Positions 18,920 to 28,937 of a stretch of 64,000 nucleotides of DNA are shown here, one piece after another. The position numbers and the translations under genes are program-made. How positions within the stretch are numbered: the stretch's first letter is position 1; each line of letters begins with the position of its first letter. The notes beneath the pieces are model-generated. The model saw nothing but the letters and a program-made list of their open reading frames with translations, had not been told where the DNA came from and searched no databases. This stretch comes from Kribbella pratensis (GTDB lineage: Bacteria > Actinomycetota > Actinomycetes > Propionibacteriales > Kribbellaceae). The DNA lies in contig NZ_SODP01000002.1 of the NCBI RefSeq assembly GCF_004365355.1, positions 1,049,838 through 1,113,837 on the forward strand. Direction: 5' to 3'.

Positions 18920-19197
18920 CTGCGCCGATCCTTGTCCCGATCAGCGATCAGCAGATCGGAAAGGCTGTCGAGCCCCGGCGCAAGGTCCAGCATCAAATCC
19001 GGCATTCCGAGCTCGGCCGGCGGCGTCGCCTCGCCCGATTCGATCATGTGCCGCAGAACTCCGGGCTGATCATCCTCTGGCACAAGACGGAGCACCGGCC
19101 GACCCCGATCGGTCACCAGGATCGTCTCGCCGGCCCGCACGCGAGCCACCGCCTTCGAGGGATTCTGGTTCAGCTCCCGCAATCCGATCGTTCTCAT
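18916..19197 (-). CDS. Phd/YefM-type antitoxin
   Basis: 93 residues. The N-terminal Phd/YefM fold reads TIGLRELNQNPSKAVARV then GETILVTDRGRPV, which binds DNA. The C-terminal part (residues about 55-93), acidic then basic, would wrap the PIN toxin. It is translated just upstream of and overlapping the toxin. A perfect 23-base palindrome sits eight bases before the ATG. Confidence 0.9.
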   Translation of the reverse strand: MRTIGLRELNQNPSKAVARVRAGETILVTDRGRPVLRLVPEDDQPGVLRHMIESGEATPPAELGMPDLMLDLAPGLDSLSDLLIADRDKDRRR

Positions 19198-19205
19198 ACC
19201 ACCAA

Positions 19206-19228
19206 TGTAACTACATCATGTAGTTACA
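19206..19228. promoter_or_regulatory. Perfect palindromic operator of the toxin-antitoxin pair
   Basis: TGTAACTACAT and ATGTAGTTACA are perfect 11-base arms around a single C. The site fills almost the whole gap between the rlmB stop (19229) and the antitoxin ATG (19197) and includes TAGTTA at a -10 distance. Binding by the antitoxin would block initiation. Confidence 0.8.
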
Positions 19229-20194
19229 TCAAGAGGCGCGGCGGCGGGAGATTTCGTAGAGGGTTACGCCGGCGGCGATGCCGGCGTTCAGGGACTCGGT
19301 GGCGCTGGTCATCGGGATGGAGACGATCAGGTCGCAGTTCTCGCGGACCAGGCGGGCCAGGCCCTTGCCTTCGGAGCCGATGACCAGGACCACGGGCTCG
19401 GTGGCGGCCTCGAACTCCGGGAGCTCGACGGCGCCGTCCATGTCCAGGCCGATGATCAGCAGGCCGGCGTCCTTGTAGGACTTGAGCGCCCGGTTGAGGT
19501 TGCCGGCCCGGGCGACGGGGATGCGGGCCGCGGCGCCGGCGGAGGTCTTCCACGCGGACGCGGACATCGACGCCGTACGACGCTCCGGTACGACGACACC
19601 GTGGGCGCCGAACGCGGCCGCCGAACGGGTGATCGCGCCGAGGTTGCGCGGATCCGTCACACCGTCGAGCGCGACGATCAGCGGCACCTCGCCCAAGTCG
19701 TGCGCCCTAGCGACGAGGTCGTCCGGGTGCGCATACTCGTACGGCGGGATCTGCAGCGCGACGCCCTGGTGCGAACCACCCGCGGTGACCCGGTCGAGCT
19801 CCGTCCGCGGCACTTCGAGCACCGAGACACCGGTCTCGACCGCGACCAGCAGCGCCTCGCGCAGCCGGGCGTCCCGCTCCGTGCCTTCGGCGACATGCAG
19901 AGCCGATGCCGGCACGCCGGCCCGCAGCGCCTCGACAACCGGGTTGCGCCCGTACACCCACTCGACGCTCGCGTCGCCGTCCTTACGGGCCTGACGCCGC
20001 GGGGCGCGCTCGCGCTCCTTGGCGCGCTCGGCCGCCTTCGCCCGCTTGTGTGCCGGGTGCTTGACCCGGTCCACCGCCTTCGGCGTCGGGCCCCGGCCCT
20101 CAAGACCACGGCGAACCCGCCCACCGGACCCGGCCGTGGGGTTACCCTTCGGCTTCTTCCGGATGGCGCCCTTGCGCTGACTACTGCCTGGCAC
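19229..20194 (-). CDS. rlmB: 23S rRNA 2'-O-methyltransferase RlmB-type (SpoU family)
   Basis: 321 residues. A basic disordered N-terminal tail of about 75 residues is followed by a substrate-binding domain ([11 protein letters not shown]) and the knotted SPOUT catalytic domain. Motif 1 is [16 protein letters not shown], motif 2 [10 protein letters not shown], and motif 3 [18 protein letters not shown], matching the Gm2251 methyltransferases. It begins one base after cysS ends. Actinobacteria commonly carry cysS-rlmB together. Confidence 0.92.
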   Translation of the reverse strand: MPGSSQRKGAIRKKPKGNPTAGSGGRVRRGLEGRGPTPKAVDRVKHPAHKRAKAAERAKERERAPRRQARKDGDASVEWVYGRNPVVEALRAGVPASALHVAEGTERDARLREALLVAVETGVSVLEVPRTELDRVTAGGSHQGVALQIPPYEYAHPDDLVARAHDLGEVPLIVALDGVTDPRNLGAITRSAAAFGAHGVVVPERRTASMSASAWKTSAGAAARIPVARAGNLNRALKSYKDAGLLIIGLDMDGAVELPEFEAATEPVVLVIGSEGKGLARLVRENCDLIVSIPMTSATESLNAGIAAGVTLYEISRRRAS

Positions 20195-20195
20195 T

Positions 20196-21623
<1,428 letters not shown>

Positions 21624-21756
21624 CGGTCAAGGGTAACGGGAGGTTACGTAGGTAAATAATCACCTGCACCACAGCTTCAAAGGTTGATTCTTTCCGGAGC
21701 CGGGGAAGAATGAGTTCCGAGCGCTCTGTCCGCCCCTCATCGCTCTGGAGGAAACC

Positions 21757-22602
21757 GTGAAGTCCGCCCTTTTCACGGGTGCCGCCGTGACTCTTGGCCT
21801 GTTGCTGGCCTCGATCGGCTCCGCCCAAGCAAGCACCATCGCCACCGATGGCAGCACCTCGTCCCACCAGCCCACCGCCCAGGCCCGTCAGCACGGCATC
21901 GAGAAGGCCGGCGACGCTTACATGGGCTGGGTGCAGAACACCACCACTACCGCCGCCGCGGCTCCCGCCGTAATGGCGCCCGATGCCACGGTCGAAGGCA
22001 TCGACGTGTCCAGCCATCAGGGCAATGTCGACTGGACCGCGCAGTGGAACGCCGGCAAGCGGTTCGCCTACACGAAGGCGACCGAAGGCAACTACTACAC
22101 GAACCCGTACTTCGCCCAGCAGTACAACGGTTCCTACAACGTCGGGATGATCCGCGGCGCGTACCACTTCGCCACACCGAACGACTCCAGCGGCGCGAAC
22201 CAGGCCACGTACTTCCTGGCCCACGGCGGCGGCTGGTCCAGGGACGGCAAGACGCTGCCGGGTGCACTCGACATCGAGTACAACCCGTACGGCGCGACCT
22301 GCTACGGGCTGAGCGCGGCCTCCATGGTCAGCTGGATCCGCGACTTCGCCAACACCTACAAGGCCAAGACCGGGCGGGACGTGCCGATCTACACGAACCT
22401 GGACTGGTGGACGCGCTGCACCGGCAACAGCACCGCGTTCAACACCACCAACCCGCTATGGGTCGCGAAGTACGCCTCCTCGCCCGGGACGCTGCCGGGT
22501 GGCTGGCCCTTCCACACCATCTGGCAGTACAGCTCGACGCCGATCGACCAGGACCGCTTCAACGGCGACATGTCCCGGTTGCAGGCGCTCGCCAACGGCT
22601 AA
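21757..22602 (+). CDS. Secreted GH25 muramidase
   Basis: 281 residues. A Sec signal (to about residue 25) and a Thr/Ala linker lead to the GH25 domain from about residue 78. Catalytic acids appear in GIDVSSHQG (Asp) and ALDIEYNP (Asp and Glu), and YHFATP and IWQYSS are family strands. It would cleave peptidoglycan between N-acetylmuramic acid and N-acetylglucosamine. The GTG start follows GGAGG by about five bases. No riboswitch-like structure was recognised in the 133-base upstream gap. Confidence 0.93.
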   Translation: MKSALFTGAAVTLGLLLASIGSAQASTIATDGSTSSHQPTAQARQHGIEKAGDAYMGWVQNTTTTAAAAPAVMAPDATVEGIDVSSHQGNVDWTAQWNAGKRFAYTKATEGNYYTNPYFAQQYNGSYNVGMIRGAYHFATPNDSSGANQATYFLAHGGGWSRDGKTLPGALDIEYNPYGATCYGLSAASMVSWIRDFANTYKAKTGRDVPIYTNLDWWTRCTGNSTAFNTTNPLWVAKYASSPGTLPGGWPFHTIWQYSSTPIDQDRFNGDMSRLQALANG

Positions 22603-22621
22603 ACAGGTTGCGGTGGTCGCA

Positions 22622-22633
22622 TAGTCTCGATCG
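22622..22633 (+). promoter_or_regulatory. Leaderless-type -10 element for the GNAT gene
   Basis: TAGTCT (22622-22627), six bases, then GTG at 22634. Confidence 0.6.
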
Positions 22634-23191
22634 GTGAGCTACACGCTGCCGATCGAGACCGATCGCCTGACACTGCGCCGCTATGTCGAGACCGATTACG
22701 ACGACCTGCTGAAACTGCAGTCGAACCCGGACGTCACCCGTTACCTGCTGTACGACGTACGGACGCCCGAGCAGGTCAAGGAGGCTCTCGCCGGCCGGAT
22801 GGCCGACGTTGCGATGGACCGCGACGGTCAAGCGCTCACCGCCGCGGTCATCCTCCGGGACACCGGCCGGCACCTCGGCGAGGTCACGCTGTTCATGAAC
22901 AGCGTCGAGCAGCAGACCGGCGAGCTCGGGTACGTCTTCCACCCGGAGTCGGTCGGGCACGGGTACGCCAGTGAAGCTGCGGTCGAGCTGCTCCGCATCG
23001 GGTTCGACGAGCTCGGCATGCACCGGATCATCGCCCGGCTGGACGCTCGCAACGACGGGTCGGTCAATCTGCTCAAGCGCCTCGGCCTGCGCCAGGAGGC
23101 GCATTTCATGCAGAACGAATACCTCAAGGGCGAGTGGACCGACGAACTGGTCTTCGCCATGCTCAAAGCCGAATGGGACAAGCGTTCGTAA
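22634..23191 (+). CDS. GNAT acetyltransferase, RimJ/RimL-like
   Basis: 185-residue acetyl-CoA-dependent N-acetyltransferase. LETDRLTLR-like IETDRLTLRRY opens the fold, GYVFHPESVGHGYASEA holds the pyrophosphate loop region, and LDARNDGSVNLLKRLG is the C-terminal signature. These resemble enzymes acting on ribosomal proteins, small amines or antibiotics; no substrate can be named. The gene is single with its own -10. Confidence 0.9.
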   Translation: MSYTLPIETDRLTLRRYVETDYDDLLKLQSNPDVTRYLLYDVRTPEQVKEALAGRMADVAMDRDGQALTAAVILRDTGRHLGEVTLFMNSVEQQTGELGYVFHPESVGHGYASEAAVELLRIGFDELGMHRIIARLDARNDGSVNLLKRLGLRQEAHFMQNEYLKGEWTDELVFAMLKAEWDKRS

Positions 23192-23240
23192 GTTTTTTGC
23201 TACGGCACGCATTCGCATGGCAGCGAGTGCCAACGAGGTC

Positions 23241-23252
23241 TAACGTCGGACT
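23241..23252 (+). promoter_or_regulatory. Leaderless-type -10 element for the C39-like gene
   Basis: TAACGT (23241-23246), six bases, then ATG at 23253. Confidence 0.6.
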
Positions 23253-24545
23253 ATGACTTCCGCCCGTTCTGTCACCGCCCTGATCGTCGGGGCGGTTGTG
23301 CTCAGCGCCGGCACTCTGCCGAGCGAAGCCGTCAAGGTCGCGCCGGCCCGGGAGGTCGCCTACCGCACCTGGACGTCGACCACCGACTTCCTGTCCGGCG
23401 ACCAGTTCGGCACCACCGTCACCGACGGCGCCCTCACCTTCGGTACGTCGACCGGCACCACGTCGTACGTCGACCCGTTCGGCGACGGCACCGCCAAGAA
23501 CTACGACCAGACCAGCTGGATCTCACCGCACGTCAGCACCGGCTTCGGGCTGACCGAGCTGGTCGCCTCCTGGAACGCCACCACCCCGCCCGGGACCTGG
23601 ATCGAAGTCTCGATGGCCGGCGTCACGGACACCGGCGCCACGACCAAGTGGTACGTCATGGGTCGCTGGAACAGCGGCGACGACACTGCGGCCGGTGACA
23701 TCCACCGGACGTCGGTGCCGAGCCAGGGTGACGCGAACGGATCTGTTGCCGTCGACACCTTCCAGGCAGCCACCGGCCACTGGCTGGATCGCTGGCAGCT
23801 GAAGGTCACGCTCTACCGGCTCAGTGGTACGACGCAGTCGCCGGTGGTCCGGTCCGTCGGCGCGATGGCCTCCCGGCTGCCGTCCGACAAGACCGTTGCC
23901 GTGAGCCCCCTCGGCGGCGCGGAAGGCATGGTGCTCGACGTGCCGACGTACTCGCAGGAGACGCACATCGGCCACTACCCGCAGTGGGACGGCGGCGGCG
24001 AGGCCTGGTGCTCGGCGACGTCGACCGCGATGGTGCTGGACTACTGGGGCGCCGGCCCGACCGCGGCCGAGACCGTCTGGGTCGATCCGTCCGATCCGGA
24101 TCCGCAGGTGGATCACTCGGCCCGGTCCGTCTTCGACTACTCGTACGACGGTGCGGGCAACTGGCCGTTCAACACGGCGTACGCCGGGAGTCGTGGCGTG
24201 GACGCCTTCGTCACCCGGCTGCGGTCGCTGACCGAGGCGGAACAGTTCATCAAGGCGGGGATCCCGCTGGTGGCCTCGCTGTCGTTCAAGAAGAGCGATC
24301 TGCCCGGCGCGGGGTACGGCACCAACGGCCACCTGATGGTGATCGTCGGGTTCGATGCCGCCGGCAACGTGGTGGTGAACGACCCGGCGTCGCATCTGAT
24401 CGCGAGTGACGACCAGGTGCGGACGACGTACGACCGGGCCGCCTTCGAGAACGCATGGGTGCCGCACTCCGGTGGGCTGGTCTATGTGATCCACCCGGAG
24501 GGTGTGGCGCTTCCGCCGAGCCCTGCTCCTCAACACAACTGGTGA
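23253..24545 (+). CDS. Secreted C39-like cysteine peptidase
   Basis: 430 residues. A signal peptide is followed by an N-terminal beta domain (about 35-205, with SPHVSTGFGLTELVASWNA) and a C39-type peptidase domain from about residue 225 (VPTYSQETH). Catalytic candidates are Cys in EAWCSATSTAMVL, His in NGHLMVIVGF and Asp in VNDPAS. Such proteins are frequent in actinobacteria and may act on cell wall peptides or proteins. It ends at a strong shared terminator. Confidence 0.88.
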   Translation: MTSARSVTALIVGAVVLSAGTLPSEAVKVAPAREVAYRTWTSTTDFLSGDQFGTTVTDGALTFGTSTGTTSYVDPFGDGTAKNYDQTSWISPHVSTGFGLTELVASWNATTPPGTWIEVSMAGVTDTGATTKWYVMGRWNSGDDTAAGDIHRTSVPSQGDANGSVAVDTFQAATGHWLDRWQLKVTLYRLSGTTQSPVVRSVGAMASRLPSDKTVAVSPLGGAEGMVLDVPTYSQETHIGHYPQWDGGGEAWCSATSTAMVLDYWGAGPTAAETVWVDPSDPDPQVDHSARSVFDYSYDGAGNWPFNTAYAGSRGVDAFVTRLRSLTEAEQFIKAGIPLVASLSFKKSDLPGAGYGTNGHLMVIVGFDAAGNVVVNDPASHLIASDDQVRTTYDRAAFENAWVPHSGGLVYVIHPEGVALPPSPAPQHNW

Positions 24546-24551
24546 GAGACG

Positions 24552-24589
24552 ACAGAGCCCGCCACGCCGGGCGGCGTGGCGGGCTCTGT
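24552..24589. terminator. Strong bidirectional hairpin terminator
   Basis: 17-bp perfect stem (24552-24568 with 24573-24589, core GAGCCCGCCACGCC) with loop GGGC and TTCTTTG following. It separates convergent genes. Confidence 0.88.
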
Positions 24590-24609
24590 TCTTTGTGGAC
24601 CTTTAGCGA

Positions 24610-26304
24610 TTAGCGGGCGAACAGTGCGCCCGTGAGGTTCGTGGTGAGGTTGCGGAGCGAGTCCGGCAGGTACTGCAGATGCCAGCCGCGCGGACCGCGA
24701 TACCAGGTGAAGCCTTCGTCCTCTTCGTCCGGCGTGGTGTCGGTGGCAACCAGTGCGTCGATCCAGCGCTCCGATCCGCCCAGTACGACGGCGTACGGCA
24801 GAGCGCGTGAGCAGAGCTCGGCGTGCTGGTCGGTCGGCAGTTCGCTGACGTCCATCTCCAGCAGCTCGCCGCGGATCGCGGCGACCTGACCCAGGACGCG
24901 GCCTGCCGCCGGAGCCTTGGCCGGCATGTAGCGACCGACGACGAGCAGTCCGATGCCGACCAGTGTGATCGCGATGCCGAGCAGACCCCAGGTCGACAGC
25001 AGGGCCAGCAGAACAGTCGCAACTGCGCCGATCACAGTGGTGGCGATGCCGATCGTTGCCCACAGCGACCGAGTCCGGTCCGGGCGCTCGCTGAACCAGC
25101 CGCGCTTGACCACACCGTCGTACAGCGCGTCCTGCACCTGCTCGAGGTTCGCACGGACCTGGCGGCCGAGCTCGGAGACCAGCACCGAGTCGGCGTCGCC
25201 GAAGATCGCGCGGATCAGCACGTTCTCGTAGCGCTGCAGCTCTTCCGACGGAGCGTTCGAGACCCGGCGCAGCTCCCAGTCCGGACGCGAGTACTCCGTG
25301 CTGTGCTCCTGCTCGATGATCGTGATGTGCCCGCGGACGGCCAGGTCGATGATCGTCGCGGTCACGTCGACCGGATCGATCCGCTCGTCGATCAGCGTGC
25401 CCACCTCGCCGGGCCGCAGGTCCGAGGGCGGCGAGAAGTTGATCCGGGCATCGGTCCCGAGGCTGAACAGCGAGGCCGGTACGACGCGACGCGGGTCGAC
25501 CTGGTCACGGCCACGCAGCCGGTACAGGGCGAACAGTGCGATCGCACCGAGCAGCAGCACGGCCAGTGCGGTGATCAACTGCGCCGCGTCGGTGGAGAAA
25601 GCGCGCTTGAAGGTGTGGCGGTACTCGACGATCGAGTTGGCCGCGATCTGGCCCTTCGGGAAGCCGACCGCCATCCGGACCGTGTTGCCCGGCGGCAGGT
25701 TGGCCTGCTGGAAGGTCGGACCGGACGTCTCGCCGATCTGCGCCAGCGTGCACGGGATATTGCTGTCGATCGGGCCCGCGAAACACGAGACGTGCGAAAC
25801 CTCAGGGACGCTGTAGACCACGTTCGCCTGCTGGATCGGGATGCTGATCCCGGTCAGCGGCGCGAACCGCACCTCGGTGCCGTCCAGGACCGTCGCCACC
25901 GCGCCCTTGACCGTGTACGAGAAGTCGAGCTCCGTCGTACCGCTGTCGATGCCGGGGACCGCGATCGACGTGACGTCACCGTCGGTCTTGACGTCCGCCT
26001 TCTTGTCCTGGCCGCCGGCCTTGACCTGCACATCGCCGATCTCCTGGACGTGGTCGATGTCGTCGGGCAGGTGGTCCCGCGTGAGGATGAACCGGGTGAA
26101 GGTCCCGTTCACGTTGCTGAGCTTCCAGGTCTCCGCGACCCGGAGCAGGCCGTCACGTTCGACCCGGACCTGGCTGTCGTAGTTGGTCACCACCGGGTCG
26201 GCGGCAGCGCCGGTCCCGGAGGTCCCGGTCGCGCCTGCCGGGACAGTGGACAGGCCGAGCAGGCCGAGGGCACACAGGGAGAGCCCGAGGAGACGTAGAC
26301 GCAT
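24610..26304 (-). CDS. DUF2207 membrane protein (copy A)
   Basis: 564 residues. A signal peptide (to about 30), a large extracytoplasmic beta domain typical of DUF2207 (residues about 35-230), a membrane segment (about 240-262), a cytoplasmic region, two further membrane segments (about 430-475) and a C-terminal cytoplasmic domain with WYRGPRGWH. I know this family only as a predicted membrane protein. ATG 26304 is chosen because the signal peptide starts there. The gene is divergent from the first zinc peptidase and similar in plan to copy B at 31230-32939. Confidence 0.85.
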   Translation of the reverse strand: MRLRLLGLSLCALGLLGLSTVPAGATGTSGTGAAADPVVTNYDSQVRVERDGLLRVAETWKLSNVNGTFTRFILTRDHLPDDIDHVQEIGDVQVKAGGQDKKADVKTDGDVTSIAVPGIDSGTTELDFSYTVKGAVATVLDGTEVRFAPLTGISIPIQQANVVYSVPEVSHVSCFAGPIDSNIPCTLAQIGETSGPTFQQANLPPGNTVRMAVGFPKGQIAANSIVEYRHTFKRAFSTDAAQLITALAVLLLGAIALFALYRLRGRDQVDPRRVVPASLFSLGTDARINFSPPSDLRPGEVGTLIDERIDPVDVTATIIDLAVRGHITIIEQEHSTEYSRPDWELRRVSNAPSEELQRYENVLIRAIFGDADSVLVSELGRQVRANLEQVQDALYDGVVKRGWFSERPDRTRSLWATIGIATTVIGAVATVLLALLSTWGLLGIAITLVGIGLLVVGRYMPAKAPAAGRVLGQVAAIRGELLEMDVSELPTDQHAELCSRALPYAVVLGGSERWIDALVATDTTPDEEDEGFTWYRGPRGWHLQYLPDSLRNLTTNLTGALFAR

Positions 26305-26351
26305 CGCCCAATCACACCGTAGAAAGAGGGTCAGGTTGACACCGGGCACGA

Positions 26352-26364
26352 TAGCGTCTGCGGA
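26352..26364 (+). promoter_or_regulatory. Leaderless-type -10 for zinc peptidase 1
   Basis: TAGCGT (26352-26357), seven bases, GTG at 26365. The layout is identical to that of the next paralog. Confidence 0.65.
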
Positions 26365-27447
26365 GTGTCAGGCAACCAATGGGGACCGCCTCCCGGGCAA
26401 TTCGTCCCGCCACCGCAGGGTTACCCGGCTCCTCCCCGGCCGCCGCAGTACTACGCAGCGCCGCCACCGCCCGGACCGCAGTTCGGGTGGGGTCCGTTGC
26501 CGCCGCAACCGCCGCGGAAGAAGTCAGGTGGCGCGGCGCTACTGATTGTTGCCTTGGTCGCCGTAGTTGCCGCCGGTGGCGTGTTCCTGTTCGTCAAACG
26601 CGCGCAGAGCGGCGGTGCGGAGCCGACTGTCGCCGCACCACCGACTGTCACCACGTCAGTGCGCCCGACCGCGGCTGTGTCGACACGGCCCGCGCCTACC
26701 AAGACGACGACCACAGCCCCGCCGAAGCCCGTGCAGGTCAACCCGGCGACGTACAACGCGACGCATCGGCTGTACAAGACCGGTGCGATGCGGACGGTGA
26801 ACTGCAAGCAGGCGAGGACCGGTCCGGGTAATGGTGCGCAGGCATTGGCGTACTTCAAGACGATCAAGGCCTGTCTGGACCGCGCGTGGCCGCGACAGGT
26901 CGCTGCGGCCGGTGGGCGGTTCCGTTCGCCCGGTCTGGTCGTTTGGGGCGGCACGTTCAACACACCGTGCGGCAGCGGGCCGGGGCGGTCGTTCTACTGC
27001 CCGACGACCCACACCATTTATATGGAGTCGCCGTCGGTCATCTCGTTCTACAAGCAGAACCCGACGTTCGGCCGGATGGTCGGCAGCTTCACGGTGGCGC
27101 ACGAGTACGCGCACTCGGTCCAGTGGATGACAGGGCTCGGCGAGGCCTACGAGAAGCTCCGGTACGACGCAACCACCGACGGGCAACTGGTGCTGAGCAG
27201 ACGACTCGAACTCCAGGCCTCCTGTCTGGGCAACGTGTTCCTCGGCTCCAACCGGGCCAGCTACGGCATCACCGGGTACGCGTACCAGATGTGGCTGTAC
27301 GACGTGAACAACAGCGGCGACCGGCCGCCGTACCCGAGGGATCACGGGAGCACCACCAGCCACGGCGCCTGGAGCCGCGCGGCCTTTGCGAGCCGTAACC
27401 CGTCGAGTTGCAACACCTGGTCGGCATCGCCCGCCCGGGTAAGTTGA
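26365..27447 (+). CDS. Membrane-anchored neutral zinc metallopeptidase 1
   Basis: 360 residues: a Pro/Gly/Gln-rich cytoplasmic tail (1-50), one membrane segment (about 55-75), a Thr/Pro linker and an extracytoplasmic peptidase domain of the neutral zinc (YpfJ-like) family. The zinc site is HEYAH (in VAHEYAHSVQW), followed by LELQASCLGN as the downstream ligand region. Four cysteines probably form disulfides. The GTG start opens with SGNQWGPPPGQ, the same as paralog 2. First member of an array of four. Confidence 0.88.
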   Translation: MSGNQWGPPPGQFVPPPQGYPAPPRPPQYYAAPPPPGPQFGWGPLPPQPPRKKSGGAALLIVALVAVVAAGGVFLFVKRAQSGGAEPTVAAPPTVTTSVRPTAAVSTRPAPTKTTTTAPPKPVQVNPATYNATHRLYKTGAMRTVNCKQARTGPGNGAQALAYFKTIKACLDRAWPRQVAAAGGRFRSPGLVVWGGTFNTPCGSGPGRSFYCPTTHTIYMESPSVISFYKQNPTFGRMVGSFTVAHEYAHSVQWMTGLGEAYEKLRYDATTDGQLVLSRRLELQASCLGNVFLGSNRASYGITGYAYQMWLYDVNNSGDRPPYPRDHGSTTSHGAWSRAAFASRNPSSCNTWSASPARVS

Positions 27448-27460
27448 GCCTGGGCTCCGG

Positions 27461-27473
27461 TAGCGTCACCGCT
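27461..27473 (+). promoter_or_regulatory. Leaderless-type -10 for zinc peptidase 2
   Basis: TAGCGT (27461-27466), seven bases, GTG at 27474. The same hexamer, spacing and start context as paralog 1 indicate that the promoter was duplicated with the gene. Confidence 0.65.
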
Positions 27474-28817
27474 GTGTCAGGCAACCAATGGGGTCCACCG
27501 CCCGGGCAGCAGTACCCGCCGCAGCAGCCACCGCCGTGGCAGCCGGGACCGGGTCAGCAAGCGCCCGGGTACGGCGGACAGCCTGGCCGTCCGCCGCAAG
27601 GACCGCAAGGACCGCCGCCGGGCCCGCCGGGACCGCCGTACCAAGGTCCTCCTGGTCCGCCGTATCAAGGCCAACCGTTCCCAGGGCAGCCGTTCCAAGG
27701 CCAACCGTTCCAGGGGCAGCCGTTCCACGGTCAGCCGCAGTTCGGCTGGGGCGCGGGTGCGCCGCCCGGCGGACCGCGTCCGCCGAAGAAAGGCCGTGGC
27801 GGAGTGATCGCGCTGTTCGTGGTCCTGGGCGTGGTGGTAGTCGGAGTGATCGGGCTGAAGATCGCCTCGTCGATCCTGAAATCCAACGACGACCCGTCGT
27901 ACGCCGAGCCGACCACCACGTCGTCGTACAGCCCGACGACCGAACCGACGACCGAACCATCGACCGAGCCGTCCGGCCAGCCGACCACCAAGCCCACCGT
28001 GAGGCCGACCACGACCCGGCCGACCACGCAGGCGCCGCTGCCGACCACGTCCCGCTCGACAGCCAGCAGCACGCCGACGACCAACCCCGGGCCGAGCGAC
28101 ACCGACCTGGTGGTGCGGAACAAGCTGTACAAGGTCGGCGCGATGAGGTCGGTGAACTGCAAGGAGTCCAAGTCGCGGCAGAGCACCGCGGCCGGCGCAC
28201 GGGCCAACTACAAGAACCTGCTGGCCTGCCTGAACAAGGCGTGGGCGCCGATGATCACCAAGGCCGGCGGGCGGTTCCGGTCCCCGAACGTGATCACGTT
28301 CAGCGGCACCGTGCAGTCGCCGTGCGGGGCCCACAGCGACACCGGGCCGCCGTTCTTCTGCGGCACCAACGACACGATCTACATGAACCTCACCCAGGAC
28401 GTCGGGAACTACAACAGCTACCCCCAGTCGTACAGCAAGGTCTGGGCGCGGATGTGGATGCTGCACCAGTTCGCCCACGAGTACGGGCACCACGTGCAGA
28501 ACCAGACCGGGATCCTGCAGGCGTACGCGCGGATCCGGTACGAGCGGGCGACGTACACACAGGAGTTGCAGGACAGCCGACGGCTGGAGTTGCAGGCGTC
28601 GTGCTTCTCGGACATCTTCATCGGCTCGAACCGGCGCAGCTACCCGATCACCGGGCAGTCCCTGGTCCAGTGGCGGTGGCTGATCGCCAACACGATCGAC
28701 AACGGGAACGACCACGGAGCCCCGCCGATCCACAACTACTGGGCACTGCGCGGGTGGAACGGGCGCAACCCGAACGCGTGCAACACCTGGGCCGCATCGG
28801 CGGCGCAGGTGAAGTAG
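27474..28817 (+). CDS. Membrane-anchored neutral zinc metallopeptidase 2
   Basis: 447 residues with the plan of paralog 1. The N-terminal cytoplasmic tail is longer (about 105 residues, with repeats of GPPYQ and GQPFQ). One membrane segment (about 113-133) and a Thr/Ser/Pro linker lead to the peptidase domain with HEYGHHVQ and LELQASC. GTG 27474 is chosen over an upstream in-frame ATG because of the -10 and the shared SGNQWGPPPGQ start. The tail may be phosphorylated or bind partners; this is not known. Confidence 0.88.
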   Translation: MSGNQWGPPPGQQYPPQQPPPWQPGPGQQAPGYGGQPGRPPQGPQGPPPGPPGPPYQGPPGPPYQGQPFPGQPFQGQPFQGQPFHGQPQFGWGAGAPPGGPRPPKKGRGGVIALFVVLGVVVVGVIGLKIASSILKSNDDPSYAEPTTTSSYSPTTEPTTEPSTEPSGQPTTKPTVRPTTTRPTTQAPLPTTSRSTASSTPTTNPGPSDTDLVVRNKLYKVGAMRSVNCKESKSRQSTAAGARANYKNLLACLNKAWAPMITKAGGRFRSPNVITFSGTVQSPCGAHSDTGPPFFCGTNDTIYMNLTQDVGNYNSYPQSYSKVWARMWMLHQFAHEYGHHVQNQTGILQAYARIRYERATYTQELQDSRRLELQASCFSDIFIGSNRRSYPITGQSLVQWRWLIANTIDNGNDHGAPPIHNYWALRGWNGRNPNACNTWAASAAQVK

Positions 28818-28937
28818 GTGAAACCAGTTCGAGACGACTGGCCGGGGTAGCTAGCCTGGTGCGTCCGGATCGCGCAAAGTATGTCCGGGGGAATCGGCAT
28901 CCGGCACCCCCACCCAGCAAGGTCGTGAGGAGTATCG

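Noticed and set aside
21624-21756. Riboswitch before the GH25 gene
   Set aside because: Cyclic di-AMP riboswitches are common before cell-wall hydrolases in actinobacteria, but I could not trace the conserved stems here.
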